Assembly (NCBI GenBank): GCA_963707665.1
Contig: CAVPQU010000018.1
Span: forward strand, 558,001-622,000
Length of the DNA stretch: 64,000 nucleotides
Source of the DNA: DATJCV01 sp963707665
GTDB lineage: Bacteria; Pseudomonadota; Gammaproteobacteria; Burkholderiales; Burkholderiaceae_D
Direction of reading: 5' to 3'
The notes under the pieces were generated by a model. The model saw nothing but the letters and a program-made list of their open reading frames with translations, was not told the DNA's origin and did not search any database. Shown one piece after another: positions 19,956 through 28,781 of this stretch. Position 1 is the first letter of the stretch, and each line of letters opens with the position of its first letter. The translations under genes were made by a program, and so were the position numbers.

Positions 19956-20732
19956 TCATGCTGCCTTGCTCGCCGCACAGTCATCGCCGTCAAGCGCCGT
20001 GCCGCGGGTTGCCATCGCCGCGCCGATCATCAACAGTACCGGCCCTTGCCACTGCAGCTGACTGCGTTCCAGCTCACCCAATGGCATCCGCAGTACCCGC
20101 TCCTCGGCTCGGCTGCAGTTTTCCACCAGCACCACTGGCGTGTCGGCGGCACGGCCGGCGGCCAGCAACGCGCGCGCACTGGTGGCCGCCTCGCGCCCAC
20201 CCATGTATTGCACCAAGGTGTCGCAGTCGGGCAGCCGGGTTTCTGGCGGCTGGTCGGGGGCCGCGCTCGAGGTGAAAAAGGCAACGCTGCGGGCCACGCC
20301 GCGTTGTGTCAGCGGCTGGCCGGTGGCGGCGGCGGCGGCCAGCGCAGCTGTGATGCCGGGCACCACTTCGACCTCGATGCCATGGTTCTCAAGTGCGCGC
20401 AGCTCTTCGTCGGCGCGTCCAAACAGCATCGGATCACCGCCTTTCAGGCGCACCACCAGCGCGTATTTTTTGGCGCAATCGACCAGTTGCTTGTTGATGA
20501 AGGCTTGGGCGGTGGAACGCTGACCGCAGCGTTTGCCAACCGCGATTTTGACCGCCTGCGGGCAATGTTCCAGCATCTCGTCGCTGACCAGGGCGTCGTG
20601 CAACACCACCTCGGCTTGCGCCAGCAGGCGCGCGCCGCGCAGCGTGATCAGGTCGGCGGCGCCGGGGCCGGCGCCAATCAGGTAGACCTTGCCTGGTCCG
20701 CGCCGGCGGTCGCCAGCTTGCAGTTGGAGCAT
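19956..20732 (-). CDS. cobA: Uroporphyrinogen-III C-methyltransferase (SUMT)
   Basis: 258-residue SAM-dependent methyltransferase making precorrin-2 for siroheme or cobalamin. Motifs: VYLIGAGPGAADLITLRG (N-terminal SAM loop), LRGARLLAQAEVVLHDALVS, VVRLKGGDPMLFGRADEE and VEVVPGITAALAAAAATG. It is a stand-alone CobA, without the CysG dehydrogenase/chelatase domain. It lies 25 bp downstream of cysN on the same strand, so it is very probably the last gene of the cys operon and supplies siroheme for sulfite reduction. Confidence 0.95.
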   Translation of the reverse strand: MLQLQAGDRRRGPGKVYLIGAGPGAADLITLRGARLLAQAEVVLHDALVSDEMLEHCPQAVKIAVGKRCGQRSTAQAFINKQLVDCAKKYALVVRLKGGDPMLFGRADEELRALENHGIEVEVVPGITAALAAAAATGQPLTQRGVARSVAFFTSSAAPDQPPETRLPDCDTLVQYMGGREAATSARALLAAGRAADTPVVLVENCSRAEERVLRMPLGELERSQLQWQGPVLLMIGAAMATRGTALDGDDCAASKAA

Positions 20733-20757
20733 GCAGATTCCTATCGGGCGATGTGGT

Positions 20758-22101
20758 TCAGGGCAGCCGGATCATGCCGGCCGCCACGGTTTGATGATTC
20801 GCCTGGTCGATCAGGATGAAGGCGCCGGTGGCGCGCAGGTCGTGGTAGGCATCGGCGGCAATGGCTTGCTGCAGGTTGATCGAAACGCGGGCAATGTCGT
20901 TCAGCTGCAATGCGGTCGCCGGGCGCCGCTGCTGGGTATTGATATCCAGCAGCGAGTCGATGGCGGTGACGCGTGCAGCGACCTGGCGTGTCGTGTGTTT
21001 CAGCCAGTATTTGCGGCGCAAATCGAGCGGCTCTTCGGCTAGCCAGCACAGGTCGGCAGACACGGTTTTCAGCGATGCCGGCGGCTGTTCGGCCGAAGCC
21101 AGCATGTCGCCGCGCGAAATGTCCAACTCCTCTTCCAGCAGCAGCGTGACGGATTGTCCGGCGCAAGCCGAGTTCCGTGCGCCTTCCAGCGTACGGATCT
21201 CGCGCACGGTGGCGCTCTGGCCGCCCGGCTGCGTCAGCAGGCGATCCCCCGGACGCACGGTACCGGCTTCGACGCGTCCCATGTAGCCGCGAAAGCCGCT
21301 CGGTTCGTGGCCGTTGTGGCGCGCCACCAGTTGCACCGGAAAGCGCAGCGGCGCCTGATCCAGCGCATCGCCGACGGTCAGCGATTCCAGCAAGTCGATC
21401 AGGGTCGGGCCTAGATACCATGGCATGCGGCTGCTGGCGCGCACCACGTTATCGCCAGCCAGTGCCGACAGCGGAATCGCGCGCACACCCTGCAACCCGA
21501 TGCGGCGCGCAAAATCCTGGTAGGCGGCGACGATGCGCGCATACACATGCTGGTCGTAATCGACCAGGTCCATCTTGTTGACGGCGACCACCACGTGCCC
21601 GATTTTCAGCAACTGGGCGATGCTCGAGTGGCGTTTGGTCTGGGTCAGCAGTTCGACGCTGCCGTCGTCGTTGAGGGTGACTTTCGAGACGTCGATCAGG
21701 ATGACGACGGCATCGGCGGTCGAGGCGCCGGTCACCATGTTGCGCGTGTACTGCTCGTGGCCGGGGGTATCGGCGATGATGAACTTGCGCTTCGGCGTGG
21801 CGAAGTAGCGATAGGCGACGTCGATCGTGATGCCCTGTTCGCGTTCCGCTTCCAGGCCGTCGGTCAGCAGCGACAGGTCGATCGTGTCGCCGACCGTGCG
21901 CTTGTGCCTGGAGCGGCCGATGGCATCCAGCTGGTCGGCGAAGATGCCCTTGCTGTCATACAGCAGGCGGCCGATCAGCGTGCTTTTGCCATCGTCCACC
22001 GAACCGGCGGTGATGAAGCGCAGCAAGCCCGAGCTGGCTTCGCTGGCGCTGGTGTTGACGTTCTCCGCCGAGTGGTCCGGTCCTGTCAATACGGCGCTCA
22101 T
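20758..22101 (-). CDS. cysN: Sulfate adenylyltransferase subunit 1 (GTPase CysN)
   Basis: 447-residue GTPase subunit of ATP sulfurylase, which couples GTP hydrolysis to APS formation. G1 is GSVDDGKSTLIGRL (residues 33-46), followed by EREQGITIDVAYRYF, DTPGHEQYTRNM and NKMDLVDYD; the C-terminal part is an EF-Tu-like beta-barrel. There is no fused CysC kinase domain, consistent with an APS-reductase route (see cysH). The start overlaps the cysD stop by one base (TGATG). Confidence 0.96.
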   Translation of the reverse strand: MSAVLTGPDHSAENVNTSASEASSGLLRFITAGSVDDGKSTLIGRLLYDSKGIFADQLDAIGRSRHKRTVGDTIDLSLLTDGLEAEREQGITIDVAYRYFATPKRKFIIADTPGHEQYTRNMVTGASTADAVVILIDVSKVTLNDDGSVELLTQTKRHSSIAQLLKIGHVVVAVNKMDLVDYDQHVYARIVAAYQDFARRIGLQGVRAIPLSALAGDNVVRASSRMPWYLGPTLIDLLESLTVGDALDQAPLRFPVQLVARHNGHEPSGFRGYMGRVEAGTVRPGDRLLTQPGGQSATVREIRTLEGARNSACAGQSVTLLLEEELDISRGDMLASAEQPPASLKTVSADLCWLAEEPLDLRRKYWLKHTTRQVAARVTAIDSLLDINTQQRRPATALQLNDIARVSINLQQAIAADAYHDLRATGAFILIDQANHQTVAAGMIRLP

Positions 22102-23055
22102 CAGAAATATCCTTCCTTCTTGCGTTTTTCCATCGAAGCTTCGGAGGTCTGGTCGTCGGCGCGGGTGGCGCCGCGCTCGGTGATTTGCGTGATCGCCGTT
22201 TCGGCGATGATGGCCTCCACGGTCACCGCCTCGGAGGCGACCGGGCAGGTGCAGGAAATATCGCCCACGGTGCGAAAGCGCACCATCCGCGTTTCCACCG
22301 TTTCGCCTTCGCGCGCCGGCGTCAGCTGGCGTCAGCGGCACCAGCATGCCGCGGCGTGCCATCACCTGGCGCTGATGGGCGAAATAGATCGATGGCAGCG
22401 CCAGCTGTTCGCGTCCGATGTATTGCCAGATATCGAGCTCGGTCCAGTTCGAGATCGGGAATACCCGCATGTTTTCGCCCGCATGGACGTGGGTGTTGTA
22501 CAGGTCCCATAGTTCGGGCCGCTGCGCCTTCGGGTTCCATTGGCCGAATTCGTCGCGGAAGGAAAAAATCCGCTCTTTGGCACGCGCCTTTTCCTCGTCG
22601 CGGCGGGCACCGCCGATGCAGGCGTCGAACTGGTGTTCGGCGATGGTTTCCAGCAGGGTCACCGCCTGCGCCGCATTGCGCGAATCGGTCTGCGGATGGC
22701 GCAGGCGCACCGTGCCGCGCCGGATCGATTCTTCGACCGAACCGACGATCAGTTGCTCGCCCAGTTCCGCCACGCGGCGGTCGCGGAAGGCGATCACTTC
22801 GTCGAAGTTATGGCCGGTGTCGATGTGCACCAGTGGAAACGGAAAGCGTCCCGGCCGGAAAGCCTTTTCGGCCAGCCGCAGCAAGACCACCGAATCCTTG
22901 CCGCCCGAGAACAGCAGCGCCGGCTTGCTGCATTCGGCGGCAACTTCGCGCAGGATGTGGATTGCTTCCGATTCCAGCCGCTCCAGGTGGCGGCCGTTCA
23001 GCGACTGCACGCCGCTGGCCGGTTCTGCAAATAGGTTATCGACGACGGTATTCAT
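22101..23055 (-). CDS. cysD: Sulfate adenylyltransferase subunit 2 CysD, frameshifted by a 10-bp tandem duplication
   Basis: Catalytic subunit of ATP sulfurylase. It starts MNTVVDNLFAEPASG and carries the pyrophosphatase loop LLFSGGKDSVVLLRLAEKA, PLVHIDTGHNFDEVIAFRD, RRDEEKARAKERIFSFRDEFGQW and NWTELDIWQYI. At VPLTP the frame breaks. A 10-base unit (GGCGTCAGCT then GGCGTCAGCG on the plus strand) is present twice in tandem at 22318-22337. Dropping one copy joins VPLTP to AREGETVETRMVRFRTVGD, and the protein runs normally to EKRKKEGYF (about 314 residues). The start shares an ATGA overlap with cysH. As read, the last 75 residues are lost. Confidence 0.93.
22318..22337. repeat. 10-bp tandem duplication inside cysD
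   Basis: Two adjacent copies of GGCGTCAGC(T/G), differing only at the tenth base. The copy number decides whether cysD is open. This is a typical slipped-strand product and, unlike a homopolymer error, is not easily explained by base-calling noise. Confidence 0.75.
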
Positions 23056-23807
23056 GCTGTTCTCGGTTTCGCGTGAGGATCGGCCGGGTCGGGCTCGATC
23101 GCTTGCTTGATTCGGACCAGCTTGCCGTCCACCACGTGCAAGCCGCATTCTTTTGACTCCGGCTGCTCCCACCACCAGCGGCCGGCGCGCACATCTTCGC
23201 CGGGGCCGACCGGACGCGTGCACGGCGCGCAGCCGATCGAGCGGTAGCCCTGGTCGTGCAGCGGGTTGTAGGGCACATGGTGGGCATGGATGTAATCCCA
23301 GACGTTTTGCTCCGACCACGAGGCCAGCGGATTGAACTTGGCCATGTGGTGGGCGGCATCGTATTCTTCGATCGCCAGCTCGCCGCGCGTGATCGACTGG
23401 CTGCGGCGCTGGCCGGTGAGCCAGGCGCGTTGCCCTGCCAGCGCGCGCCGCAGCGGCTCTACCTTGCGAATCCGGCAGCACTCGTGGCGTAGCTCGACGC
23501 TGTCGTAGAACGCGTTCAAGCCGTGCTGGCTGACATAGTCTTGTACCGCGCCCGACTCCGGCTGCCATGACTTGATCCGGTAACCGTAGATTTGCTCGAC
23601 GCGCGCCAGCAGCGCCAGAGTTTCCGGGTGCAGGCGCCCGGTGTCCAATGTAAAAATGCCGATGGGCAGGGCGCTGCGCAAGATCAGGTCGGTCAGTACC
23701 ATGTCTTCCGCCGCCAGGCTGGAAGCCAGCACCGCCGGTGAATGATCGATGGCGATGTGCGCCAGCGTGGCCTGGGTCGCGGCGATCAGATGGGCGAGTT
23801 CGCTCAT
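23052..23807 (-). CDS. cysH: Assimilatory APS reductase (CysH with iron-sulfur motifs)
   Basis: 251-residue reductase converting adenylylsulfate to sulfite. Two cysteine pairs typical of [4Fe-4S] APS reductases are visible: ECCRIRKVEPL and IGCAPCTRPV. The catalytic cysteine is in ESKECGLH near the C-terminus. It is therefore an APS rather than a PAPS reductase, which agrees with the lack of a CysC kinase. The ATG at 23807 (MSELAHLI) gives the normal length. cysH, cysD and cysN overlap by 1-4 bases and must be co-transcribed. Confidence 0.94.
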   Translation of the reverse strand: MSELAHLIAATQATLAHIAIDHSPAVLASSLAAEDMVLTDLILRSALPIGIFTLDTGRLHPETLALLARVEQIYGYRIKSWQPESGAVQDYVSQHGLNAFYDSVELRHECCRIRKVEPLRRALAGQRAWLTGQRRSQSITRGELAIEEYDAAHHMAKFNPLASWSEQNVWDYIHAHHVPYNPLHDQGYRSIGCAPCTRPVGPGEDVRAGRWWWEQPESKECGLHVVDGKLVRIKQAIEPDPADPHAKPRTA

Positions 23808-23899
23808 GCCGGCTGCCTGTTGCGCCGCAGTGTGACGAATGGTACGAAGGCGAGTCTGGCTGGATGCAGTGGTGGGCGGTGATGCATGGGTACCTCGGA

Positions 23900-24673
23900 T
23901 CAGTAAGCCAGCTTGATGGCAACGCCGGTCAGCATGGTTGCCAGCAGGCCGCGCAGGAATTTCTCGGGGATCGCGTGCGCCGCCAGCGAGCCGATCGTGA
24001 TGCCGGGAATGGAACCCAGCAGCAGCGTCGCCAGCAACTGCCAGTCGATCGAGCCGAGCCACCAGTGGCCCAGTGCGGCGATGGCGGTCAGCGGCACCGC
24101 ATAGGCGATGTCGGTGCCGACGATTTCCGCCGCCGACAGGCGCGGATAGAGCATGACCAGCAAGGTGGCGCCGATCGCGCCGGCGCCGATCGATGAAACC
24201 GTCACCAGCGTGCCGAGCAGGGCGCCGGTGAAAATGGTGAGTGCCGCCAGCGGCCGGCCCTGCAGGTGCCGGTCCGGACGCGCATTCAGCCAATTCAGCA
24301 TGCGCCCCCGAAACAGCAGCGCCACCACCGTGAGGGATACAGAGACGGCAATCGAATAGCGGATGAACTGGCCGATTTCGGGCGTCAGCGCGCCAAAATG
24401 GTTCAATGCCAGCGCCGCCAGCACGGCCGCGGGTAGCGCGCCATACGACAGGCGCCGGACAATCTGCCAGTTGACGGTGCCGGAAAAGCGATGCACGAAG
24501 GTGCCGGAGACCTTGGTGACCGAGGCGAAGGCCAGGTCAGTGCCGACCGCAGCCGATGGCGAGACGCCAAACAGCAGTGTCAGCAGGGGCGTCATCAGGG
24601 AACCGCCACCGACCCCGGTCAAACCCACCAGCAGGCCGACGGCAAATCCACACGCAATGAAGGAAAGAGTCAT
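23900..24673 (-). CDS. TauE/SafE-family (sulfite/sulfonate) permease
   Basis: 257-residue multi-helix membrane protein. It opens MTLSFIACGFAVGLLVGLTGVGGGSLMTPLL, the glycine-rich first helix of the TauE/SafE (DUF81) family, and a second similar repeat contains TGALLGTLVTVSSIGAGAIGATLL. It probably moves sulfite, sulfonates or related sulfur anions across the inner membrane. It is the first gene of the minus-strand sulfur operon, 92 bp upstream of cysH, and diverges from cysB. A GGAG lies a few bases before the ATG. Confidence 0.88.
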   Translation of the reverse strand: MTLSFIACGFAVGLLVGLTGVGGGSLMTPLLTLLFGVSPSAAVGTDLAFASVTKVSGTFVHRFSGTVNWQIVRRLSYGALPAAVLAALALNHFGALTPEIGQFIRYSIAVSVSLTVVALLFRGRMLNWLNARPDRHLQGRPLAALTIFTGALLGTLVTVSSIGAGAIGATLLVMLYPRLSAAEIVGTDIAYAVPLTAIAALGHWWLGSIDWQLLATLLLGSIPGITIGSLAAHAIPEKFLRGLLATMLTGVAIKLAY

Positions 24674-24809
24674 ATCGCTCCATACAAGGAGCGTAAATCG
24701 TAATAAACTCCCCCTTTATTACAAAGTACATAGTATTTATTTGCTTATATGTCTATTTTGTATAGATGAGTCAAATGTACGTGTGCTCCATCGCCATTCA
24801 GGGACTGCA
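24674..24809. promoter_or_regulatory. AT-rich divergent promoter region, sulfur operon / cysB
   Basis: 136 bp between divergent starts, and strongly AT-rich in its middle (24705-24770, including TTTATTACAAAGTACATAGTATTTATTTG). CysB family regulators bind such AT-rich sites upstream of sulfur genes, so CysB control and autoregulation are likely. No exact operator can be assigned by eye. Confidence 0.5.
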
Positions 24810-25751
24810 ATGAATCTTCATCAACTGCGCTTCGTGCGCGAAGCCGTACGCCAGAATTTCAATCTGACCGAGGCCGCCAAGGCGCTGTTCACGTCACAAC
24901 CGGGGGTTTCCAAAGCCATCATCGAGCTGGAGGAAGAACTGGGGGTGGATATTTTCATGCGCCACGGCAAGCGGATCCGCGGCTTGACCGAACCGGGGCG
25001 GGCGGTGCTGCAATCGGTGGAGCTGGTATTGCAGGAAATCGAAAGCCTGAAACGGATTGGCGAGGAATTCGCGGCGCAGGATAGCGGCAGCTTCACGATC
25101 GCCACCACGCATACCCAGGCGCGCTACGCCTTGCCCAAAGTGGTGCAGGCGTTTGCCCTGAAATTCCCGAAGGTGCGGCTGTCGCTGCTGCAAGGCAGTC
25201 CGCGCCAGGTGGCCGAGATGGTGCACAGCGGGCAGGCCGATCTGGCGATTGCGACCGAATCGATCGCCGCCATCGAGGGCCTGATTACGCTGCCGTCATA
25301 TCAGTGGGAACACGTGGTGGTGGTGCCGCCCGAGCATGCGCTGCTGAAATCGAAGGCATTGACGCTGGATGAAATCGCCGGCTATCCGCTGATTACCTAC
25401 GACAGCGCGTTTGCCGGGCGCAGCAAGCTCGATCACGCATTTTCACTGCGCGAACTGAAACCGGACATCTTGCTGGAAGCGATCGACGCTGACGTGATCA
25501 AGACCTATGTCGAGCTCGGCATGGGCGTCGGCATCATCGCCGGCATGGCATTCGATAGCGAGCGCGACGGTGGCCTGCGTGCGATCCCGGTCGGCCATTT
25601 GTTCGGCACCAACGTCTCGCGTGTCGCGCTGAAAAAGGGCGCTTACCTGCGCAGCTACGTCTACACCTTCATCGAGTTGCTGACGCCGACGCTGAATCGC
25701 AAGCTGATCGAGCAGGTCATGACTGGCGAAAAGGAAATGTACGAGTTGTGA
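24810..25751 (+). CDS. cysB: LysR-type regulator CysB
   Basis: 313-residue LysR-type regulator. The N-terminal winged HTH is MNLHQLRFVREAVRQNFNLTEAAKALFTSQPGVSKAI, closely matching CysB/Cbl, with FMRHGKRIRGLTEPG after it. The effector domain has the CysB-typical TTHTQARYALPKVV (O-acetylserine/sulfate pocket), GSPRQVAEMV and ELGMGVGIIAGMAF. It activates sulfate and organosulfur genes. It lies between the cys operon and a transport cluster, so it probably controls both. The ATG at 24810 is preferred to far-upstream in-frame starts because family members begin MNLHQLR. Confidence 0.95.
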   Translation: MNLHQLRFVREAVRQNFNLTEAAKALFTSQPGVSKAIIELEEELGVDIFMRHGKRIRGLTEPGRAVLQSVELVLQEIESLKRIGEEFAAQDSGSFTIATTHTQARYALPKVVQAFALKFPKVRLSLLQGSPRQVAEMVHSGQADLAIATESIAAIEGLITLPSYQWEHVVVVPPEHALLKSKALTLDEIAGYPLITYDSAFAGRSKLDHAFSLRELKPDILLEAIDADVIKTYVELGMGVGIIAGMAFDSERDGGLRAIPVGHLFGTNVSRVALKKGAYLRSYVYTFIELLTPTLNRKLIEQVMTGEKEMYEL

Positions 25752-25978
25752 TGCCGGGCGGCGGCCTGCGGCTCTTGCCCGGCGCCGTTTCCGATCGCTT
25801 GCACTGGTCGCATCGATACCTCGCTGCTGGTCAAATACCGTCTGAGCTTTATCCGGCCAAACGAGCTTGTGGCGCTCATAGTTAAAAAACGCATAAAGAC
25901 ATAACTTTATATTCGTTTTTTATTGGAATGATTCTCAATAGAATCAAGGGCATCTCAACCAACTCGAAGATCGCCAAC
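25752..25978 (+). promoter_or_regulatory. AT-rich upstream region of the sulfur-type cluster
   Basis: The last 80 bases before the AhpD-like gene (about 25878-25935) are markedly AT-rich in a 60% GC setting, with AAAGACATAACTTTAT and TTCGTTTTTTATTGG blocks. This resembles the control regions of CysB/Cbl-dependent ssu and tau operons. No defined -10/-35 pair is claimed. Confidence 0.4.
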
Positions 25979-26521
25979 ATGAGCCGCCTTGCCATTCAAA
26001 GCATTGAGTCCGCACCTGCCGAAGCCAAGGAGCGCCTGCTGACGGCGCAAAAAAACAATGGTTTCCTGCCGAACTTGATCGGTGTGCTGGCGAACGCTCC
26101 GACTGCGCTGGAAACCTACCAGGTGGTCAGCGCCATCAACGCCCGTACCGGCTTGTCGGCGGCTGAACGCGAAGTAATCCAGATCACCGCCGCGACCCGC
26201 AATGGCTGCGGCTTTTGCGTCGCCGGCCACACTGCGCTGGCACGCAAAAAACTGGCCATGCCGGAACAGCTGATCGAGGCCTTGCGCGGTACCCAGGCCT
26301 TGAACGATCCCAAGCTGAATGCGCTGGCGCAGTTCACGCTGGCGGTAATCGACCAGAAAGGCCAGGTGGCGGACGCCACGCTGAGCGATTTCCTGGCCGC
26401 CGGCTACACCCAGGCGAATGCGCTCGAAGTGGTGCTGGGCGTGAGCCTCGCCACGCTGTGCAATTACGCCAACAACCTGGCGCAAACCCCAATCAATCCC
26501 GAGTTGCAGGCATTTGCCTGA
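25979..26521 (+). CDS. AhpD-like carboxymuconolactone decarboxylase-family protein
   Basis: 180-residue all-helical protein of the CMD/AhpD family. The redox motif NGCGFCVAGHTALARKK carries the Cys-x-x-Cys and downstream His of alkylhydroperoxidase-type members, which reduce peroxides through a dithiol relay. The start at 25979 (MSRLAIQSIE) is preferred because residues before it are not conserved-looking; an in-frame ATG at 25928 also exists. It is the first gene of a run with an ACAD-fold flavoprotein, rubredoxin and a sulfonate-type transporter, suggesting it protects against or processes an oxidised intermediate of that pathway. Its exact substrate is unknown. Confidence 0.88.
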   Translation: MSRLAIQSIESAPAEAKERLLTAQKNNGFLPNLIGVLANAPTALETYQVVSAINARTGLSAAEREVIQITAATRNGCGFCVAGHTALARKKLAMPEQLIEALRGTQALNDPKLNALAQFTLAVIDQKGQVADATLSDFLAAGYTQANALEVVLGVSLATLCNYANNLAQTPINPELQAFA

Positions 26522-26609
26522 ACGGCATAAGCCAGGCATCCGTGCAGGGATGCTGGCGGGTGCTGCCGTCGCCATTTTCAATTGAACCGTTCCAACAGGA
26601 GTTGCTGTC

Positions 26610-27743
26610 ATGAGTCAGTCCGAAGCCGCCGTTGCATTGCTGGAGGCGGTGGCCGCGCAGGTTCGCGCCGAGCTGGTGCCGCTGGTGAGCGCGATTGACC
26701 AGGACGGCGTATTCCCCGCCGACTATTTGCACAAGCTCGGCGCGCTCGGTGGCTTCGGCGCCAGCGTGCCGCGCGCCGAGGGCGGGCTCGGACTGACCCT
26801 GGCGCAGCAAATCGACGTTACGACACAGGTAGGCAGCGAGTGCGGTGCGACGGCATTCCTGGTCTGGTGCCAGTCGACTTGTGCCTGGTATTTGCAGCAC
26901 GCGCCGAATTTGGCGGTGCGGGAGCGCTACCTGCGGGCGGTCGCCGACGGCCGGCTGTTGGCCGGTACCGGCATGTCGAATGCGGTCAAGCATCTGGCTG
27001 GTTTGGAAAAAATCCAGCTGCAGGCGCGTCGCGACGGCGACGACTACATCGTCAGCGGCAACCTGCCGTGGGTCTCGAATGTCGGCGTCGACCACCTGAT
27101 GATTGTGGCGGCCGCGGTGGAAAATGGCGGCTTCGTGATGTTTGCGGTCGAGGGCGACGCGGCTGGCCTGCACCTGCATGCCTGCCCCGAATTTTCCGGA
27201 CTGGAAGGCACGCGGACCCTGAATCTGCGCTTCAAGGAGGCGCGCATCGGCAGCGACCAGGTGCTGGCACATCCGCATCAGTTTGCCGCATACCTGGCGC
27301 GCATCAAGGCCGGCTTCGTGTTGGGCCAGACCGGGATGGGCTTCGGCGTGATCCAGGGTTCGCTGAAAATCATCCGCGAAAGCAATGTCACGCACGCCGC
27401 GGTCAATGCTTTCCTGGACGACCAGGGCGCCGAACTGGAAGCGGAACTGGCACAACTGAAGGCGCAAGCCGCCGTGCTGGCGCAGCAGGCGCAAAACGGC
27501 GCGGCGCCGGTCCTGGAGGCTTTGAAACTGCGCGCGCGCACTTCCGAGTTGACGCTGAGAGCCGCCAATGCGGCCGTGCTGCATGCCGGCGCCAAAGGCT
27601 ACCTGATGCGGCATCCGGCCCAGCGGCGCTTGCGCGAAGCGGTGTTCGTTGCGATCGTCACGCCGGCGCTGAAGCATTTGCGCAAGGAAATCAGCGACCT
27701 CGAGCAGGCGGCGTCGGCGCCATTGCGCGCGGCGGCGGCGTAA
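26610..27743 (+). CDS. Acyl-CoA dehydrogenase-fold flavoprotein in a sulfur-type cluster
   Basis: 377 residues with the three-part ACAD layout: N-terminal helices, a middle beta domain with GRLLAGTGMSNAVKHLAG and IVSGNLPWVSNVGVDHLMIV, and a C-terminal helical bundle with GQTGMGFGVIQGSLKIIRESN. Proteins of this fold include true dehydrogenases and reduced-flavin monooxygenases such as DszC and SfnC that desulfurise organics. The middle domain fits the family, but I cannot confirm a catalytic Glu. The stop overlaps the rubredoxin start (TAATG), implying coupled expression and a possible electron-transfer partnership. Confidence 0.82.
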   Translation: MSQSEAAVALLEAVAAQVRAELVPLVSAIDQDGVFPADYLHKLGALGGFGASVPRAEGGLGLTLAQQIDVTTQVGSECGATAFLVWCQSTCAWYLQHAPNLAVRERYLRAVADGRLLAGTGMSNAVKHLAGLEKIQLQARRDGDDYIVSGNLPWVSNVGVDHLMIVAAAVENGGFVMFAVEGDAAGLHLHACPEFSGLEGTRTLNLRFKEARIGSDQVLAHPHQFAAYLARIKAGFVLGQTGMGFGVIQGSLKIIRESNVTHAAVNAFLDDQGAELEAELAQLKAQAAVLAQQAQNGAAPVLEALKLRARTSELTLRAANAAVLHAGAKGYLMRHPAQRRLREAVFVAIVTPALKHLRKEISDLEQAASAPLRAAAA

Positions 27744-27916
27744 TGGCGGCACCGGTGCAATGGATGTGCGGCCCGTGCGGCTTTATCTATGACGAAGCGG
27801 TGGGCATGCCGGACGACGGGATTCCGCCGGGAACGCCATTTGCCGATATCCCGGATGACTGGGAATGCCCCGATTGCGGCGTCGGCAAGGCCGATTTCTT
27901 CCTGCTTCCGGACTGA
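27743..27916 (+). CDS. Rubredoxin
   Basis: 57-residue one-iron electron carrier. The two metal knuckles are WMCGPCGFIYDE and WECPDCGVGKADF, each Cys-x-x-Cys, with the intervening GTPFADIPDDW typical of rubredoxins. It starts in a TAATG overlap with the flavoprotein gene and is followed after nine bases by the transporter ATPase. A dedicated rubredoxin here suggests a redox role for the flavoprotein upstream. Confidence 0.95.
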   Translation: MAAPVQWMCGPCGFIYDEAVGMPDDGIPPGTPFADIPDDWECPDCGVGKADFFLLPD

Positions 27917-27925
27917 GGGGGCCGC

Positions 27926-28750
27926 ATGACGACTGCGACTGGCCCGGAGCGGCCGATTGTCTTGGACGCGCAGCAAATCGAGCTCAGCTACGGCCGTGGC
28001 AAGCAGCCGGCGAATACCGTGTTGCACGATTTTTCGCTGCAGCTGGCGGCCGGTGAAGTGGTCGCCGTGCTGGGCCCGAGCGGCGTCGGCAAGTCCTCGC
28101 TGCTGCGGGTGCTGGCCGGGCTGCAGGTTCCCGACAAGGGCAGCGTGCAGGTGAATGGAGAGCCCTTGCAGGGCCCGCATCCGCGCCTCGGTTTCGTGTT
28201 CCAGGATCCGAGCCTGCTGCCGTGGCTCACGCTGGAGGAAAACGTCGGCTTCGGCCTCGATTTCAAGCATCAGCCACAGATCAGCGTTGCCGAAAAAAAG
28301 GAGCGGGTACGGGCGGCCATCGCCGAGGTCGATCTGCAGCGCGCGGTGGCGCGCTACCCGGCCGAACTCTCGGGCGGCATGGCGCAACGCACCGCCTTGG
28401 CGCGCAGCCTGGCGCGGCAGCCGGAGATCCTGCTGCTGGACGAGCCGTTTTCCGCGCTGGATGAAATTACCCGCAGCGAGATGCAATCGCTGCTGCAGCA
28501 GATCACGTCGCGCCATAAGACCTCAGCGGTGCTGGTGACGCACGATATCGACGAAGCGCTGATTCTGGCGGATCGCATTTTGCTGATCGGCCGCTACCCG
28601 GGCCGCCTGATCGGCGAGTGGCATATCGACCTGCCGCATCCGCGCGACGAAGTGGCCGCCGAATTGACTGGAGTACGGGTCGAAATCGTGCAGGCATTGC
28701 GCGACGCCCGCCGTACAGCACCTAATCCTGCACACCATTTGAATGCCTGA
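27926..28750 (+). CDS. ABC transporter ATPase, SsuB/TauB type
   Basis: 274-residue cytoplasmic ATPase of the nitrate/sulfonate/taurine importer family. Walker A is GPSGVGKSS (50-58), the Q-loop is FVFQDPSLLPWLT, the signature is LSGGMAQR (148-155), Walker B is EILLLDEPFSALDE, and the H-loop is VTHDIDEAL. The 'PSLLPWLT' segment is characteristic of SsuB, TauB and NrtD. It belongs with the binding protein and permease that follow. Confidence 0.93.
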   Translation: MTTATGPERPIVLDAQQIELSYGRGKQPANTVLHDFSLQLAAGEVVAVLGPSGVGKSSLLRVLAGLQVPDKGSVQVNGEPLQGPHPRLGFVFQDPSLLPWLTLEENVGFGLDFKHQPQISVAEKKERVRAAIAEVDLQRAVARYPAELSGGMAQRTALARSLARQPEILLLDEPFSALDEITRSEMQSLLQQITSRHKTSAVLVTHDIDEALILADRILLIGRYPGRLIGEWHIDLPHPRDEVAAELTGVRVEIVQALRDARRTAPNPAHHLNA

Positions 28751-28781
28751 CACAGGCCGCAGAATAACGACAAGGAAAACC

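Noticed and set aside
20758..23922. A single 1,054-codon 'CysH-CysD-CysN fusion' frame
   Set aside because: It arises because cysD and cysN happen to share a frame once the 10-bp duplication removes the cysD stop, and because the frame stays open antisense-like across cysH. Separate starts and overlapping stop/start sites show three genes.
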